A DNA stretch of 64,000 nt from Bugula neritina. Taxonomy: Eukaryota; Bryozoa; Gymnolaemata; Cheilostomatida; Bugulidae. Of the stretch, positions 21,343 to 36,300 are shown in pieces. Where the stretch lies: positions 19,137,700 to 19,201,699 of the forward strand of contig OZ037768.1 of NCBI GenBank assembly GCA_964035545.1. Direction: 5' to 3'. Within the stretch, counting starts at the first letter, position 1. Every line of letters begins with the position of its first letter. The position numbers and the translations under genes are program-made. A model generated the notes under the pieces. The model was given only the letters and a program-made list of their open reading frames with translations. It was not told the DNA's origin and did no database searches.

Positions 21343-23451
21343 GATAGATTTTGAATTTTACCATTTACAAAATAACATTTGATAACTAGATAGATGGTCT
21401 TCAATTTTTATAAATTTCATATTCTTTTTTGCACCAGAGATAGGCTTATGTTTATAATGTTTATATACATTTATTTTTAGCACCGCTACGCAATACCCAG
21501 TTCTATCATGGCCATTGCATAAAAAACTCACTTTTATGCTAAACTAATTTCATTTTTCTGCAAATTCAACACCTTTATTAAAAAACCGTTAGAGTAGCGG
21601 CTCTTTTTGTTTATTAGTTGTCTTTTCTATTTTATTTTATTAATGCATGGGATTTCGTAGAACTTTTTATTTTATTGTAATGAGGACATAACTTGTAGCT
21701 GTAAATAGTAAATTTTCAATAATAATACATTTTCAAAAAATACACCTTCAAATGCTTTGATCCCTTATTACTATACCTGTTGTGCAAATAAATAGGCATA
21801 CAAAATAAACTTAAAAATTATGCTGTCTTATTCTAATGCAATCTAAATAATTCATTTTATGGAATGATCAAGTCACATTCTAAATACATACATACATACA
21901 TTGTGAATGGATAATTATATATTACCAAATATAGAAAAATATATAATTGGCCTTTATCTGCACCGGAAATTTTTTCCTTTAAAATTATTTTGCACGCAAG
22001 CTTCAATTATTTTAAAACAAAGATAACAAACTTGAAAACTGGCATGTTGAGTGCTATATAATAACTAGCTGCATGATACTGGGCCCAAAATGTCCTCTCC
22101 ATGTATTATTTGATGGGGAAAATGTGTTGCAAGCAAATGATAATTTAATTTACGGAATTTGAACTTTGGAAATAACTTGTTCAGCTTTTACCATCTTTAG
22201 GACTGCATGAGTATGTCACACCATCTCCAGATATGCCGACTGAAACAAAGTGATACACAATTGAATTCATTATTTTTTCTAGAATGACAAGTAACAGCTT
22301 CGTAATTTTACAATCTATAGTATTTGAACTCTAACATTATAAATGGGCTATGAACTTCTATCTACCCAAGATGTAGAATTACAGCTACAAATCTTAGAAT
22401 GCTTATATATATTCTGTGTACTGGTAGAAATTTAATGCTATTCCATATTAAGAAATAATAATAAATGGTTATGGAGTAAGGTCAAGGGAGCAGTCGTGGT
22501 CTACGGGTTAGAGTGTTTGCCTAGTAAGCACAAAGTCATGGGTTCAACCTGACAAAGGCCATTGGTGATGTTAGGAAGAGCATCAAGTCATAATTGCTCC
22601 TCTGCCCCATCTGAATAAATCCTTAGCCCAATTTAACAAAAACTCCTTTCACCGGGGGGTTTCTCACAGGGATGGTGACTATAAACTTACGTGAGATAAA
22701 CTTCTGTGAATTATAAAGTAAGGTTAGATACTTGTCCTGGAAGAACTATATATCAGATGCTGATAGCTGATTTATACATGGAATTTTACCTGTACGGCTG
22801 GAAGAACTATTTTCATGCTGTTTCATTGATCCATAATTAGGGGTGGGAGGTGTGTCGTCATTTGAACTGTGTTTGCTAGAGCTGGTGATTATATCTTCAT
22901 GACTCTACCAAGCACATTGTAGCAATAAAATAATGCTGCAGAGGATAATATGTGGGTAAATCAATGTCATAGCTGAGCTTTAGGTCTTAACATTACACAT
23001 GATATTCTCTTTATAGTAAAATTAAAGCAAAATCTTTTGAAAACTTTTGTATGGCAGTTCAATCACCTGCAGGTGTAAAACTATAAAGGTTTAACAAAGG
23101 TCAGGCTATGTCTGTGAGTTCAAATATAATTAATTGTGTAAGATGAAAGCCAACAAATAAGTGCTCAAACTGTGGCAGGAGCACAAAATTATATAATTGT
23201 TTATATTGGAGTGAATCAACTCATTACAAAAGCTCCACTAATTGTACAATTATTATATCAACAGTAAAGTTATGAGAATTATAAAATTACATCTAAGAAA
23301 AAATACCTTGCTAATACTGAGGCTCATTTCACACTGTTGAACAGGTTAATGTATAGTTAGTAGGCAAGGTCTTCTATTCACATGTTAACAATTTCATAAA
23401 ATACAGTACATGACTATATACTATATATTAACTCTTCATGTAAACTCTTAA
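21343..23451. other. Convergent 3' intergenic region between SUV39H and GPR157
   Basis: Holds the 3' ends of two convergent genes and one SINE (22486-22692). No other coding region or RNA gene was recognised. Confidence 0.55.
22486..22692 (+). mobile_element. tRNA-derived SINE, most complete forward copy
   Basis: The head resembles a tRNA: GTGGTCTACGGGTTAGAGTG as A-box region and ATGGGTTCAACCTG as B-box region. The body includes GGAAGAGCATCAAG and TAATTGCTCCTCTGCC, and the tail ends GGGATGGTGACTATAA. The same order, inverted, occurs at 43812-44005 and 5621-5956, which defines the family. Confidence 0.82.
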
Positions 23452-26400
23452 TCAATGACATCCATTCAGACTCACCAAGTTGCTCCTGTGATTATCTTCA
23501 GACCGTTTGAATTTTATCTTGAACCTTCTGCATGGCAACTTATCCCTAACATGAGGTGTTGTGAATATAAATACTACACAGTTGAAAAAGCCTTGTGCAC
23601 TGTCTCCCAAACCCTGAAAATAAAAAGTAATTTAAAATTGAGCTGAAGAGAAAAAAAACAATTTTCGAAATAAATTGACTGCATCTTACTAATACAAGCA
23701 TTTACAAATTATGGCTTTGAATTACCACTGGGTGAGTATTCAATTTTAATCCTTCATGATTATTATTTATAAATTTGTTTATTTGGTCACGTTTTGGTCA
23801 CCTTGCACAGCCGTGGTCCTGCGCCTCAAAAAGCTTCATTCATATTGATAAAAAAGAAAGTCTGCTACAAAAGCTGGTATTTCAACACTTTTCAATAATC
23901 AGCCAATAGAAAATGCTGACACATATAACATGCTAACCATATTTTGGTTTTCAAGTATAAATGCTACAACGAGAGTAGGAGAATTTACGTTACTCTAATA
24001 GTCTAATATAACTAACCTGCAGTGGTGCCAAATACATAGCAATACCGCTTGCAAGGGATGACTCGTTTGGTAAATAAAGAAAAAATCTTAGAGTTCCCCA
24101 AATCCTTGCAAGGATGAATACTAGAGGTACAAATAATAACTTCTTGTTAGCGTAGTTGACTGCAGTAGAGCGTGACGTCCTGTTATGGAGAGGGGTGTGG
24201 TCAGATGTTGAGGGGCCTGCCCCACCACCTTGATGCCTTTTCATCCGACTCACCTGAAAATTTCAATATAATATAGCTGTGCCATGCTGTTGCAGTATGG
24301 TATGCTAACATATATCTACATATAAGTACACACACACACAAACTGCACACACGCACACACACACACGCACACACACACACACACACACTGCACGTATACA
24401 CATGTAAGCCAACACACACACAATTCGCATTGCATGCCGTAAATATTCACTGCAAGTTATAAAGTAACAACACTTACATATTTCACAATGTTATACATCA
24501 CTTTTCCATACATTATGCATATAAATATGTACGATGCAATTTCCCAAAGTTTCCCAGAAAGCAGCTGCCATATGACCAACTCAGTTTCTGCTCCTGATTT
24601 TGTTGTGTTACGGGCAGAGATCCAACACCACCAGATGTCCTTCTTATTCAATTCATCGTACCCATATTTGTTGGAGATTGCAGTTATTATTAGAATGACG
24701 ATTGGAACCCCCCAGCAGATGAGATGAGGGATCAACCAGAGTTTGGTGGTGAGGTAGCGGTTCTGTCTTACCACTGTCAGGTATATGTTCAATGCTATAA
24801 CTGAAGTCCAGAAGAAGCTCATCAGTGATGCCGTTGATGCTGCCGCTGCCTGTATCTTGCAAGTTGTGTTCATATTAGTACTTATAGGGGTACCATTATC
24901 AGAGTTATTAGAATACACTTCTGGCACGTGAATGAAGCCTTCAGTTGCTTTGAGCACCCTGAAAAGAATTTCACACAATTTATATAGATCATTGTCGGCC
25001 ATTATCAGCAGACAAACCTTGATTCAGTTACTTTACTAAATTTTCTATTATACAACTATAATTATATCACTAAAATACTACTTGATAAGCCTCTAAATAC
25101 GAAACAATCATTTTGCACAAGATAAAAGGATAAGAAAAGAGCAGTGATGTCTAGAAGCATTAGGATGAAGGCAATGAACGGCAACGAACTTTATTGAACT
25201 CTCACTCAAATTGCTTCAATCATTCCATACATCAAACACTAGTAAAGAGTTTGTGCCAAGTGCATGAATTAGATCCGAAAGTTGAATGAAACAAGCAATT
25301 GAGTTGCTTGCTGCACACAGTGCTACAACACTGCATATTTTAGCAATGTCAGTAAAAATCTTGTTCTATAGGCCTATTAACTTGTGCATAATTTGCCTTA
25401 ATATCTTTGCATTTTATATGTATTTGTTCAATTTGTAATTACAAGAGAGGCTTGTTTTATTGCAAACAAGTCATGTGCATATTTACTGCAGGCAGGTGAT
25501 TCCTGTTTAAACATCTGAGCAATATTATAATAGAGTCCATAACTCCAAGACTATATTACCGAAGAGAATGCTCTCAGGCTCTTAATATTTCTTACTAGTA
25601 ACTAGTAGCTAGTATAGCTATAAGTAACTAATAACTAGTAACTAGTAACTAGTTTAACTAGTGACTATATAGTGACTAGTGACTAGTAACTAATAAATAC
25701 TACTATATAGTCTAATATGTATTTGGCTTAACTTTGAAAATTCTGCCAATATACTGAGTTTAAATGCATCAAATTATAATAAGGCTTACTTTCATCAAGA
25801 TGCAATTCACAAATTTTCAGTTCTTTAACATAATAGAACACTTTTTTCAGTTCTCATTCATATCTTATAATGTTCAGAGGTCTCTCAAGTTGATTCATGG
25901 TCACAGTTTCAGAACTACATCTCAATAAAGCATTTTTGAAGTGTCTGAGTTTGAAAATAACTTAGGACAGGTGTGCGATTAAAGAATGATTTTTGGACTT
26001 GAAATTCTTTGAATAGCTAGTAATATTTCACTTGAATATCAGACCACCAGGTACAGCAGCTGTTTCACACTATGCATGAAAGTTGAAACATCCTTTGAAA
26101 ACATTACATTACTCTATTCTCTACAAACACAAGGCATAGTGAAAAAGGCAGGCGCAGCAATAAAGTAACCGAAAAGAGCCTAGGTGTTCTTGATGAAAAA
26201 CATTTGCAAAAGAATATATGTTTCCCGAAACTTTTATCAGCTCCCCAAAACAAAATTAGCAAGACAAATGAAGAACATAGGCTATTAAAGTTTCTTTATC
26301 ACTGCACCTAGCCATAGCTCCTTACCAGACAACTCCCAGGAAGTTACTGACTGCAACAAGCAAGTCAGAGCACGACAGATAGGCTAAGAACATGCGGCCT

Positions 26401-26579
26401 TTGGTCCTGAGTTCTGACATCGTAACCAGAATATACATAATAATGAGAGATCCACAAATCGACATCACGGACATGACACAGGTTAAGACAGCGTATGTAA
26501 TCCCTAGTGCCACTGGCACCTGCGGTGAAGTGTCGCTCTCTGACCCAAAATTTTCTGAAGCAAAGTCACTGATATCCAT
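23452..26579 (-). CDS. GPR157: GPR157-like seven-transmembrane receptor, 4 exons, 377 aa
   Basis: A G-protein-coupled receptor of the GPR157 family; the vertebrate member is known from primary cilia of neural progenitors with Gq signalling, and no ligand can be read here. Exons (5' to 3' on minus): 26579-26326, 24958-24478, 24253-24017, 23613-23452; phases 2, 0, 0 match. A short acidic N-terminus leads into TM1 (about 20-45); TM2 has SCSDLLVAVSNFLGVVW. The first extracellular loop is long, with three N-glycosylation sequons and a cysteine. Then SFFWTSVIALNIYLTVVR (TM3), WLIPHLICWGVPIVILII (TM4), a GYDELNKKDIWWCWI loop, GKLWEIASYIFICIMYG (TM5), KKLLFVPLVFILARIWGTLR (TM6) and GLGDSAQGFFNCVVFIF (TM7). 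The tail is short and basic. ATG 26579 was preferred over 26627 because it gives a compact N-terminus; both are open. Human GPR157 is 335 aa. Confidence 0.9.
24330..24420. repeat. (CA)n microsatellite in GPR157 intron 2
   Basis: An interrupted CACACA tract with a few CG and TG changes, between the second and third coding exons. Confidence 0.9.
25590..25700. repeat. ACTAGTA-rich repeat in GPR157 intron 1
   Basis: Tandem degenerate ACTAGTAACTAG and GTGACTAGTGACTAG units, close to palindromic. Confidence 0.8.
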
Positions 26580-26976
26580 ACTGTGTAAAGATATGAAAAC
26601 GTGCAAGGGGTAGAAATCTTTCAGCACAGCAACAGAGCACCTGCAGCCACCTGCCTGTCAGTCATCTTTATGGCATGCAGTATACAAGAAAATCCTGTGC
26701 AGATGATAGGCATTCAAGCTTACTGCTGTACAATGATAGAGGAGCAGCTACTATTACTAGATAGTGTATGAAAGTTATACCAGGAAGTTGCTGAACTACT
26801 CTCTCATTTACTAACCTATTTCCAATGAGTTCACTCAATGCAACTTATTTATCTTATCATCATCTGCCAATACTTTCCGCAGCGATAGCTTTTATTTGGC
26901 ACTCAGCCAACTCAAACTTGTCATTTGACTTCATATCTGCATTCATCATATAAAACGTGCATATGATGTGTGTACT

Positions 26977-27080
<104 letters not shown>

Positions 27081-30000
27081 TTATAATATATACAATAAAT
27101 TATATACATATATATATAATCCTTGAAAAAGAAAAATTTCGAAAGCAACTGCTTTTTCGTTTTCTAAAGCCGGCATAAAACGATGAAATAACTAAAAATA
27201 TGCTTTTTATAACAGTCTCAATAACTTGAAGCTTTAACAGATTTTTTTATTACGCTGCGAGTATATTTATTAGGGGAGATAACTCCATATTACCACTGCC
27301 AGAACAATATGTCTATTTTCTGTTGTCTTTTCTATATTCTTATCAGGGGTACAGCTACAAACCTCAACTAACACTGTAACTAACACTGTACATGCATACA
27401 GCAGTCACACAGTTTACAGCTAGTGTGCACCACGTTAATAGATTGCTAGCTCTGGCGTATACATTTGCAGACCGAGTGTCAACTAGTTGAAAGTCTATTT
27501 TCAAGACTTTGTGAACTGAGTTTTTCAATATTTTAGCAAAGCAGCTGTATGTGAGTGTAGTTCAAATTTATTTTTTACATGCTTACTGCCCAATATTCTC
27601 TCTACATTATCAGGTACATATCTGGGCCTTTCTGTTCCTTTGAGGACTATATAGGAGGTATAATACCCTGTTTGAAGTTTGCTTCTTTGAAACTAGAGAT
27701 AAATGCAATAAATTAAATCACCAGCAAATTAAATAATAGCTTGTTTTAAGAAGATTGAGTAGTATCTAAACAGTTCTGAAGAATCAACTGCATGCATGTG
27801 AGCATAATTGTAATGCTGTAAATTATAATTCATTGCAACAAATTTTTCATCTTTGTATTATATAAACAATTAGAGAAGGTAAAGAATGGCAGGTCAGCAC
27901 AATTTTTTACTAGTAAACATGCACAACACCAAAATCTTCTATGCATCTATATAAGTGAAAAATTGATCGGAAAAATACTTTCAATATTGTCACCATAAGA
28001 AGTAAACAATATTTTTTACAAAAAAAGCCAACACCGGTAGTAATTTCATTCACATACCGGAATAATGTCTAAAACACAACTTTTTTTTAGAATTATTTAG
28101 TGATATTTATTTTTTTATAAATAGAAAAAAACATTAATATGCATCTTTATCTTAGAAAATTTATAGTTTCAAGTTTCAACTAAAATCAAACTGATATTTG
28201 AAGGATTTGAATTTTAATTGTTAGTTCTTTAGAGTTGTCTTTTCTATTGGCTATGCAGCTGTATCTAAAAATATTTTTATGGTGCAATAGCTATAAGGGA
28301 ATACAAGCTGCTTATTTTAGACCAATTCTTTTTATTGCTATAGCCGTACCATAATATGTCTAGTGTAGGACAGGGTTATAATATCCATACACATCACAAG
28401 CTCCAAACATGTGACTATAACAAAAATGTTCATTTTGTAACCTACATATACAACTAGATGTGAAGTTATTATTAGACCAAATTATTAAATCTACAGTAAC
28501 ATTGGCTAATTTAAATGAGGCTGATATGATTTTAGAGCAATCTTAAAAATTGAGTTAAATTTTGTAATTAAAACCTTGTTGCCATAAACTGGGTTTCAGG
28601 ACTGAAAAAGAAAGCAGCACTTTTTAAATAACAAGAAACTCCCCCCCCCCCATGAATAACATTGCATCTGGTTTGCCTTTATTTATGATAATTTTGTGCT
28701 ACATATTTTGATAGCTTCAAGCTATTGTAAGAGCAAGACACATTTAAAATTGGAATTGTCATTCCACTGTCTATGCTATAACGCAATAGACATAATGAAA
28801 TCATAGGTTGTGATATGATAACTTCAACAGCAGTACAAGCACCCACAAAGCTTCTAACACACCACAAAGCCCAAAATCTTACAACTTGTTAGACTAACTA
28901 AACTACGAAACTACAGGCTGGATGGGTTTTTCATTTAAAGACCTGAAATATTTGATCCTCTCAATAGTGTGGGTGTACTTAACCTTCAGAGCTACAGCTC
29001 AGCGTATGCATGAGTTTAAACAAATACAAGCAAAAGCTAGTTCAAATAAAACTGCTGTCACTTCCTTGCTGCCATTATTAAACTAGCATGATCTTATAAC
29101 ATTGAACACAATAACAAGTACCAGCTGGGCATATTTGAAATATTCTATATACAAAAAATATAAAATAAAAATTTTGGTGAGGTGATCAAATAAAATTTTA
29201 GCTGGTAAAGAAATATAGTATAGAAAATTTTATGTGTACGTTAAAAGAAAGATATTTTCACATTCAACATGAATTCGCTATAGTTCTTAAAAACTGTACA
29301 AAGCATGCCCTCAAATCATATAATTGTAATTTAAGCTATAGTCACTAGAACTCCTTTATTGGTGATATGCTACAAGACTTTGACATTTTTAGGAGGACGT
29401 AGCAAGCTATTAAACTACCTCACTAGAACTGTGCTGCAAAAGCTGTAAACTGGACAAGTTTAAGAAAGTGAGCATAGAGTTACATTCATAGCATAGCGTT
29501 TATTACTTTTAATGTAATTTACTGCAAAAGTATGGTACTTTAAGAAAGTTAATATACATTATCAATCTAAATAAAGTACCACTGTTGATTTAAAGATGCT
29601 ATTTCGCACTGGGCCCCACCATCACTTCCGACAGCTTTATTTTATATATACTGTTATTTGTTACTATGTTTCCTTTCTAATTGTTTGTCTGCTCTTGTAA
29701 CTTATGCTAGTTGTAAAACACTATATTATGATAAAAATAAAACACACACACGAGCACACACACACACACACGCACCTTTTGTCATTACTTTTAGCTATGT
29801 TTTAGTTTACACACAAAAGAATTAATCACCATATTGCTTCAAGGTTTTATTTATAAATTAGTTCTATGATGATGTCATTAACCTACATTTACAACCTATT
29901 TTACTCAAAAGCCATCTGCAATGTTTTTAATGGGTAACAAAAACATTTCTCTTCACTTTGACTTGCTCAAAAAGTTTCACCAAAAGGCATTATAATTATG

Positions 30001-30974
30001 GTATTATAATTAGACTTATGAGATGCAAACTTTTATATTCTATTGCCAAAACCAATAGCTTTTGCTGTACCTACTGGTAAAATTTGAAAAATAAAAATTT
30101 TAAACCACAAACCAAATAATTAGAATAAGAAAATTGTATGCATTAAAAATTAGCTACATGTAGCAGCCTTGAACAATAACTTGGGCCTTCCATTAGTCCT
30201 TCTTAACAAACCAGTGTTTGCTTGGCTTCATAGGCTACATTCAGAAAGGAAAATTATAGTTAAATAATTTTATTTTGTTTAAAGAACTAACATCAAGTTG
30301 TCAGCTTACTAGTAAAAGTACCTGGGAGGTCTCACAGGGAGTACAAGCTGAACAGTTGTGCAGCTGTACTTCACTGCTATTATTACTTTCACCATTAAGT
30401 AGCCACTTAAAGCTTTGCTATTGTTATATTTTCATTAAGCTTGTCAGGCGTTCTTCAAATTGTTCATGGCAGGCCCACTTGCTAGCACTTGCCTAGCGTT
30501 GGAGTGGCTGCAGAGTGCATTCTTATTTAGACAGCGGCATTTGGTGATAAGTGGAAACTTAAATCTGCTCGTGATCTTGCAATTTTCGTAGCACAAAAGA
30601 AATTGTAAATTAGTTTTTTTATGATTACCAAATTATAGCCATCTGTCTCACTAACTTTGTAAATACATAATTGACTCTTTGGAGTAATAGAATTACTCTA
30701 GTTTTAGCCTATTGCCCTCTCAACTAAACTAACAAAATTAGTTTTGCCGAGCATAATTTCTATTCTAGATCATTGATTTTTAATAAACTGACAGTTCTAA
30801 AAAATGTAATAATGCATTCAACTAAAGCCACACGTGAGAATCTTTTAACTGTTATAATTTTAACCACAGACTATGCTGCAGGGTAGTTGGTTGTTGCATA
30901 GTTTCAGTTTATAGTTACTATATCCATGTGAGAACCTCTGATAGAAAGCTTTTTTTGTTAAAGCAGCTAACAAA

Positions 30975-31089
30975 CAATTATGATTAGATGCTCTTCCTAG
31001 CATCACCAATGGCCTTTACTGGGGTTGGAACTCAAGACTATTGGTCTACTGAGCCAGCGCTCTAACCCCTAGACCACGACTGCTCCCTG
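30975..31089 (-). mobile_element. Partial tRNA-derived SINE (head and upper body only)
   Basis: Reverse copy containing GATGCTCTTCCTAGCATC, GGCCTTTACTGGGGTTGG and GCTCTAACCCCTAGACCACG. These match the head of the SINE at 43812-44005. The tail part is missing. Confidence 0.75.
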
Positions 31090-31644
31090 TTGTTAAATTA
31101 TTTTAATTCTTTTCCAAAAGTTTTAAATCAAAAACAAAGAATTGCAAAACTAAGGCGTGAGACTATAAGTTTTAATTTGTGCTTAAATCAATTTCTTAAG
31201 TTGGACAGGGAGCAAAAAAGATACAAATAAAGTTGTGGTCAGCTCAAATTACTCAAAAAATTTAACCAAGTTTATAATATTTGGCATCAGATAAATTTAT
31301 TATATATAAATTAAAAGTTCTTTGCACAAAAGGAAAGGCTAATCTATTAATAAATAACAAATAAATCATATGTGTAAGATGTGACAACTTCAAACTGACT
31401 ATTAAAATGATAAATTATGATTCATTAAGTTACTGGTAAAATTATAAAAAACGTAATACATTTAACAATGATTAAAAAATCTTATTTGAAGAAAGCTTTT
31501 GAAAACAAAGATTTCTAAAATTGCTTTTTTATCAAGAAAATATATTCAACAATTGTGAGATTTAAAAATTTTGAGCACTTGGTCTAAGCAAATTCAATTT
31601 TACAGAACACACTGTGACATTGTAATAAGTATTAATTGACCAGA

Positions 31645-33267
31645 CTAGACTTGACTTAGACAAAGACTTTTAGTACTTGGGGTGGGGAGAGAAGGTGTCC
31701 GTCTATATGCTACGGAACTGTATTTGCTCCCCACGTTATCTATATTATTGTTACTACTTTTATTACAAGTCATTTGAAGAAAACAGCTTCTCCAGGCTGT
31801 CACCGTTTTTCCAGACCAAATCCAAAATCCAGAAGTTATCCCAACAATGTGATACATAAAATATTTGAGCATAAATATAGAGTATTCTGGTTTCCGTTTG
31901 TCCACTTTACAGGGACAAGCTACGGAGGCAGCCCACTCCTCCCGATAATGCTGTTCATAAAGATGGCAGGCTATCACTATAGTTGCTGGAACTGTGTATA
32001 TGATGGAAAACACCCCTATTTTTACCATGAGTTTTTCTAGTTTCTTAATTTTTTGCTCTCCTTGCTGTTTGATGGTATTTCTGATTCCAAAGAGACTTAC
32101 AAATCCAGCTAACAGAAATGATATGCCCAGAATTAAATATACAAACAAAGGTATGAGTACGAATACCCAAAGTTTAGTTGAGTCAGTGTTGCCAATATAG
32201 CAGATCCCTGATACAGGGTCTCCATCTACACTGGCAGTGGCTAATATAATAATACTCTTAATGGAGGGAACGATCCACGCAACTATGTGAAAATACTGAG
32301 AGTAGCTAGCTATGGCTTCTTGTCCCCATTTTAAACCAGCGGATAGAAACCATGTGAGGCTTAAAATCACCCACCAGATGCACGCTGCCATGCCAAAAAA
32401 GTAGGTCAGCAAAAATACGACTGTGCAAAGAGGCGGGCCGGTGGTGGCATAGTGAATCATTTGCTGACTGCACCCGACAGCTTGCCTTCCAAACGCTAGT
32501 CTGATTACATATCCTAGTCCTACCATGAAGTAGCAGGCAGAGAGAATAATGATGGGCCTTTCAGGGTAAACAAATCTTTCTCTGTCCAAGACAAATGTGA
32601 TAACTGTGAGGATGGTGGAGACGCAGCAGAGAATGCTCCAAGAACCAATCCAGAACATTGTAAACCTATGAGAGTCAGGTGTAAAGTAGTTGTCTTGACA
32701 TCGAATTGCACAGTTAGGCACCCCAGCTGTATGCACTTTGTTGAAGTAGGTGGAAGTCTCATTAACTCCTATTAACAGAGGATCATTGCACCTGCAGCTA
32801 CATCTTCTCATCTTGCTGACTATTTCTGCAACAAAAAGCAAAGCGTGAAAGTTTTGTACTAGTACCTTGTGGCCTGTAAACATGAGAGAAGCTATCAACT
32901 CATACACAGTAAAGTGACTATCAAGTATAGTATAACAGTCAGGCTTTGTTATGGAATAGCTGTAAAATGTAACAAATTACTCTTCCTTTTTGTGGTGTGT
33001 CAAAACTATCAACATAATTAAAACTATTAACCAACTGTCATTGAAAATGAATTAAAAATATATTTAAGCTAGTGTCACAATCCATAAAATATTATAAGTA
33101 TTTTAATCCAAGCATGTCACAGTAGGAGTGTTGGTTAAAAATAGGGATGTTTAGTAAGTGTCTATAATTTGCAAAATAAAATAACTTGTGACTGGAAAAT
33201 TGTTTAGGCAAGTGCATCCCATAGAATAAATCAACTTCAAAATAAAATCATGACCTAATTGAGAAAC

Positions 33268-33330
<63 letters not shown>

Positions 33331-36300
33331 TGGGAAAGAAAAAGAGAGATTCTAATATAGACTGATCATATTGGATTAATTGGAGTATTATTACTATTAG
33401 AATGCAAAGGAATACAATATATTGTGCGGTTTATCAAGACAAGCCCACAGCCCCCACGGAAAACTTCTAAATTCAAAACCTAAATTACAAACTGCAGATG
33501 TTTCAGGTCAGAGGTGTTTTGGTGTTGAAATTACCAAAAATTATCAAAATCTTTAGAGAATCATTTTAAACTGATTTGTGTACATCAAGTGTCAGAAAAA
33601 TTAAAATAACTGGAATATCCAATTAGAACAAACTTCAGCCTGCTGTCACAGCTGCAGCAGCAGTTCATGTTTCTACTTGAGGCCAGTTTTATTTTTCTCT
33701 GTAACTCTCTAACATTATCGTGATTTACTGTCACTTGTCAAAAATTGAGTGATTGTTAATGAGATATAAATCCTGCAATGTATACAATTATTGGTGAAAC
33801 ACAATAGTGGCATTTCATTCAAATTTGACACACACACAACAAGAATGTATATTTAGCAAACTGCCTATAGAAACTTTTCACCATACTGAAACTAATTCCA
33901 TTGTATTTATGTTGAATTATGTCATCTAAATAAGGAAAACGATAAACTTTGTAACTGTATTTCAATGCATTTGCAGTTCGAAATATAACTACAGGACAGA
34001 TATTTCTAACAAATGATATTTTGCATGTTCATTAATAATTGCAAGCAGTTAGAATAACAAATAAAATAAAATAATATGAGTTTTGATCTCTAATATAATC
34101 AAGGATTATGAAACTCATAAGAAACATTATAGTTAGTAAATTTGATTTGTAATTAAACCTCAACAGTTACATTTAATTTTAATTAACAAATACTACTAAC
34201 ACCAATAGTGCAACTACTTTATGCCTAAAATAATCCTTATTGAAACCTTTCAGGTGGTAATGGTGATAATGAACATTTTTAGCTTGAAGACATCACAGCT
34301 AGTATTTATTATACCTTTTACAAATTAACTAACCTAAAAAATTATTATTAAAAATTCTAAAATTACTTTAATATTTCTGCTCAAATTATTTTGCTGGATT
34401 CTGTAATTACGAACTAATAAGTGTACCTAGTATTCTGGTCATCTGCAGAAACTATTTGCAGAGACTATCTGCAGGATATAGCAGGACCAACTGCCATTGC
34501 TCTTTGAACTAACTTACTAATTCTTGTTTTTTTATCAAATTGCAAAGTTAGCACTTAGCTGGTGGCTTGTTCCAGCTTTATATAACAAGTGTATACCAGC
34601 AGTTCTACCAAGGTTTAGGAATACCCAGCAAATTATGTAGAAATTCTCTTTATAGTAAACTTTTTTGTACAAAATAACATGAGTCCTACAACTATCTATA
34701 ATTGTTACACAGCAATGTAATTTTCAGCTCTTTGGACTACGAGAGGCAATAAAATTGATAGTCCTAATAGTAACAATCAGTAGTTAAAGCTGATTTATTT
34801 AAAAATATTATTTTTACACTTTCACTTTAAAATAAAATTAAAGGATAGATGGTTTTAACCTAAGGTAGGCCGCTAAAGTATGCCCTCACCCACATAGAGT
34901 GCTGTTTTTATGAGCAAAGAGATACAGCAGATTTGAGTTACACTTATACCAGATTATGAGATTATCATGTACAGTGTAGTTATATTATATGCATTACATT
35001 AATCTACGATTTGATCAAGACTTAAGGTAAATGGATTAGAAAGGATTATATATCTTAAAAACGCATTTAGCCTAACTTAAGCTCAATGTTAGGGTGTAAT
35101 ATGCAGTATTATGCTTCACTTTTTTCTATTATTAGCTTGTCTACGCAAACTAATCCAGGCAGCAATCACGGCAGCTGCCTCCACTGAACCAGCTGCTGCT
35201 ACTAAACTGTCCTTTCCCCATGCGTACAGATTGAGGAATTGCATTTTCCTTTCAAAATCTTAGCTCTAACAGAAATACTAACAAGTATGTTGTGAATAAA
35301 TTGTTATTAAAATATTGAACAATGTTTAATTTACGAATTACCAACTTATGTGTCACCACCAGCTTTATGTGTCAGAGGAAACCAAGTTCAGTACTAAGTG
35401 ATGCCAAAAGCCCTTGATAAAAACAACCTGGTTAATGACTTTCAATGATTTGAGCCGCTCAGAATTTTGATAACTTTTAAGATGAAAAGCACCTTGCTAG
35501 CTGAACAAGCATTGCGCTGTTCAGTTCACACATAAGCTCGCGGTTAACTGTGCCTAATACAAGAAAAATAGAGTATATTGAAAGTCATGTAGTTGGTGTA
35601 ATTATGGTGGTAGTCTTAACATAACCATCCTGCATCTTCCAGGATCACTACCATATCAAACAGCTATTATATTCTAATAACATTAGGGGTGTAACACACC
35701 TCGTGGTAGCTAAAGTCTACAGGAGTGGGGTTACTACTCAAGTATGTTATTTAGAGATTTGCTTATCGCAATGTCAATACAAATTTGTGTTTTCTACAAA
35801 CTGCTCATTATTTTAAACAAAACAATAGGTTAGGTTTGCACTGAACAAGCAAAACATCATGATACTGTAAGATAATGCAGTTATGCTGTGTGTAGATGAG
35901 ACTGTTTACGTATGTACAAATATTATCATTTACTGTCAACTACTGTGGATATTACAAATGTGCTGGAATTTATACCAACAACAAGCTATTATAAGAAGCT
36001 TGAAGAACGTGGATTTTTATTTAACCTAAGTTCCAACACTCTAGTTGGGTGTTTAAGTGTGCACCTACATGATTAGTCTACAAAAACCAACTTCTAAGTA
36101 TACAACATATATTTCTAGAGCTAACGCCTACCCCTCAAATCCAAGGCTGTTTCTACCATGAAATTTGGCATCTTACTAGGATTGCAAAACTTGCTACATT
36201 ACACCTCCACTCATTTACTGTTTTATTCTTTGCATAGAGCACAGGCCAATAGGTTTATTATAGTCTATATAAAGTTTATAATATAAACTTTATATATTGT

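Noticed and set aside
24959-25002. Start codon MADNDLYK for the receptor exon at 24478-24958
   Set aside because: The stretch precedes an acceptor (TTCTTTTCAG). The exon joins in phase 2 to 26326, restoring a tryptophan at the end of TM2.
32826-32907. N-terminal extension of the second Frizzled exon starting with MYELIASL
   Set aside because: A TTTTGTTGCAG acceptor at 32826 joins in phase to the CRD exon; the extension is intron.
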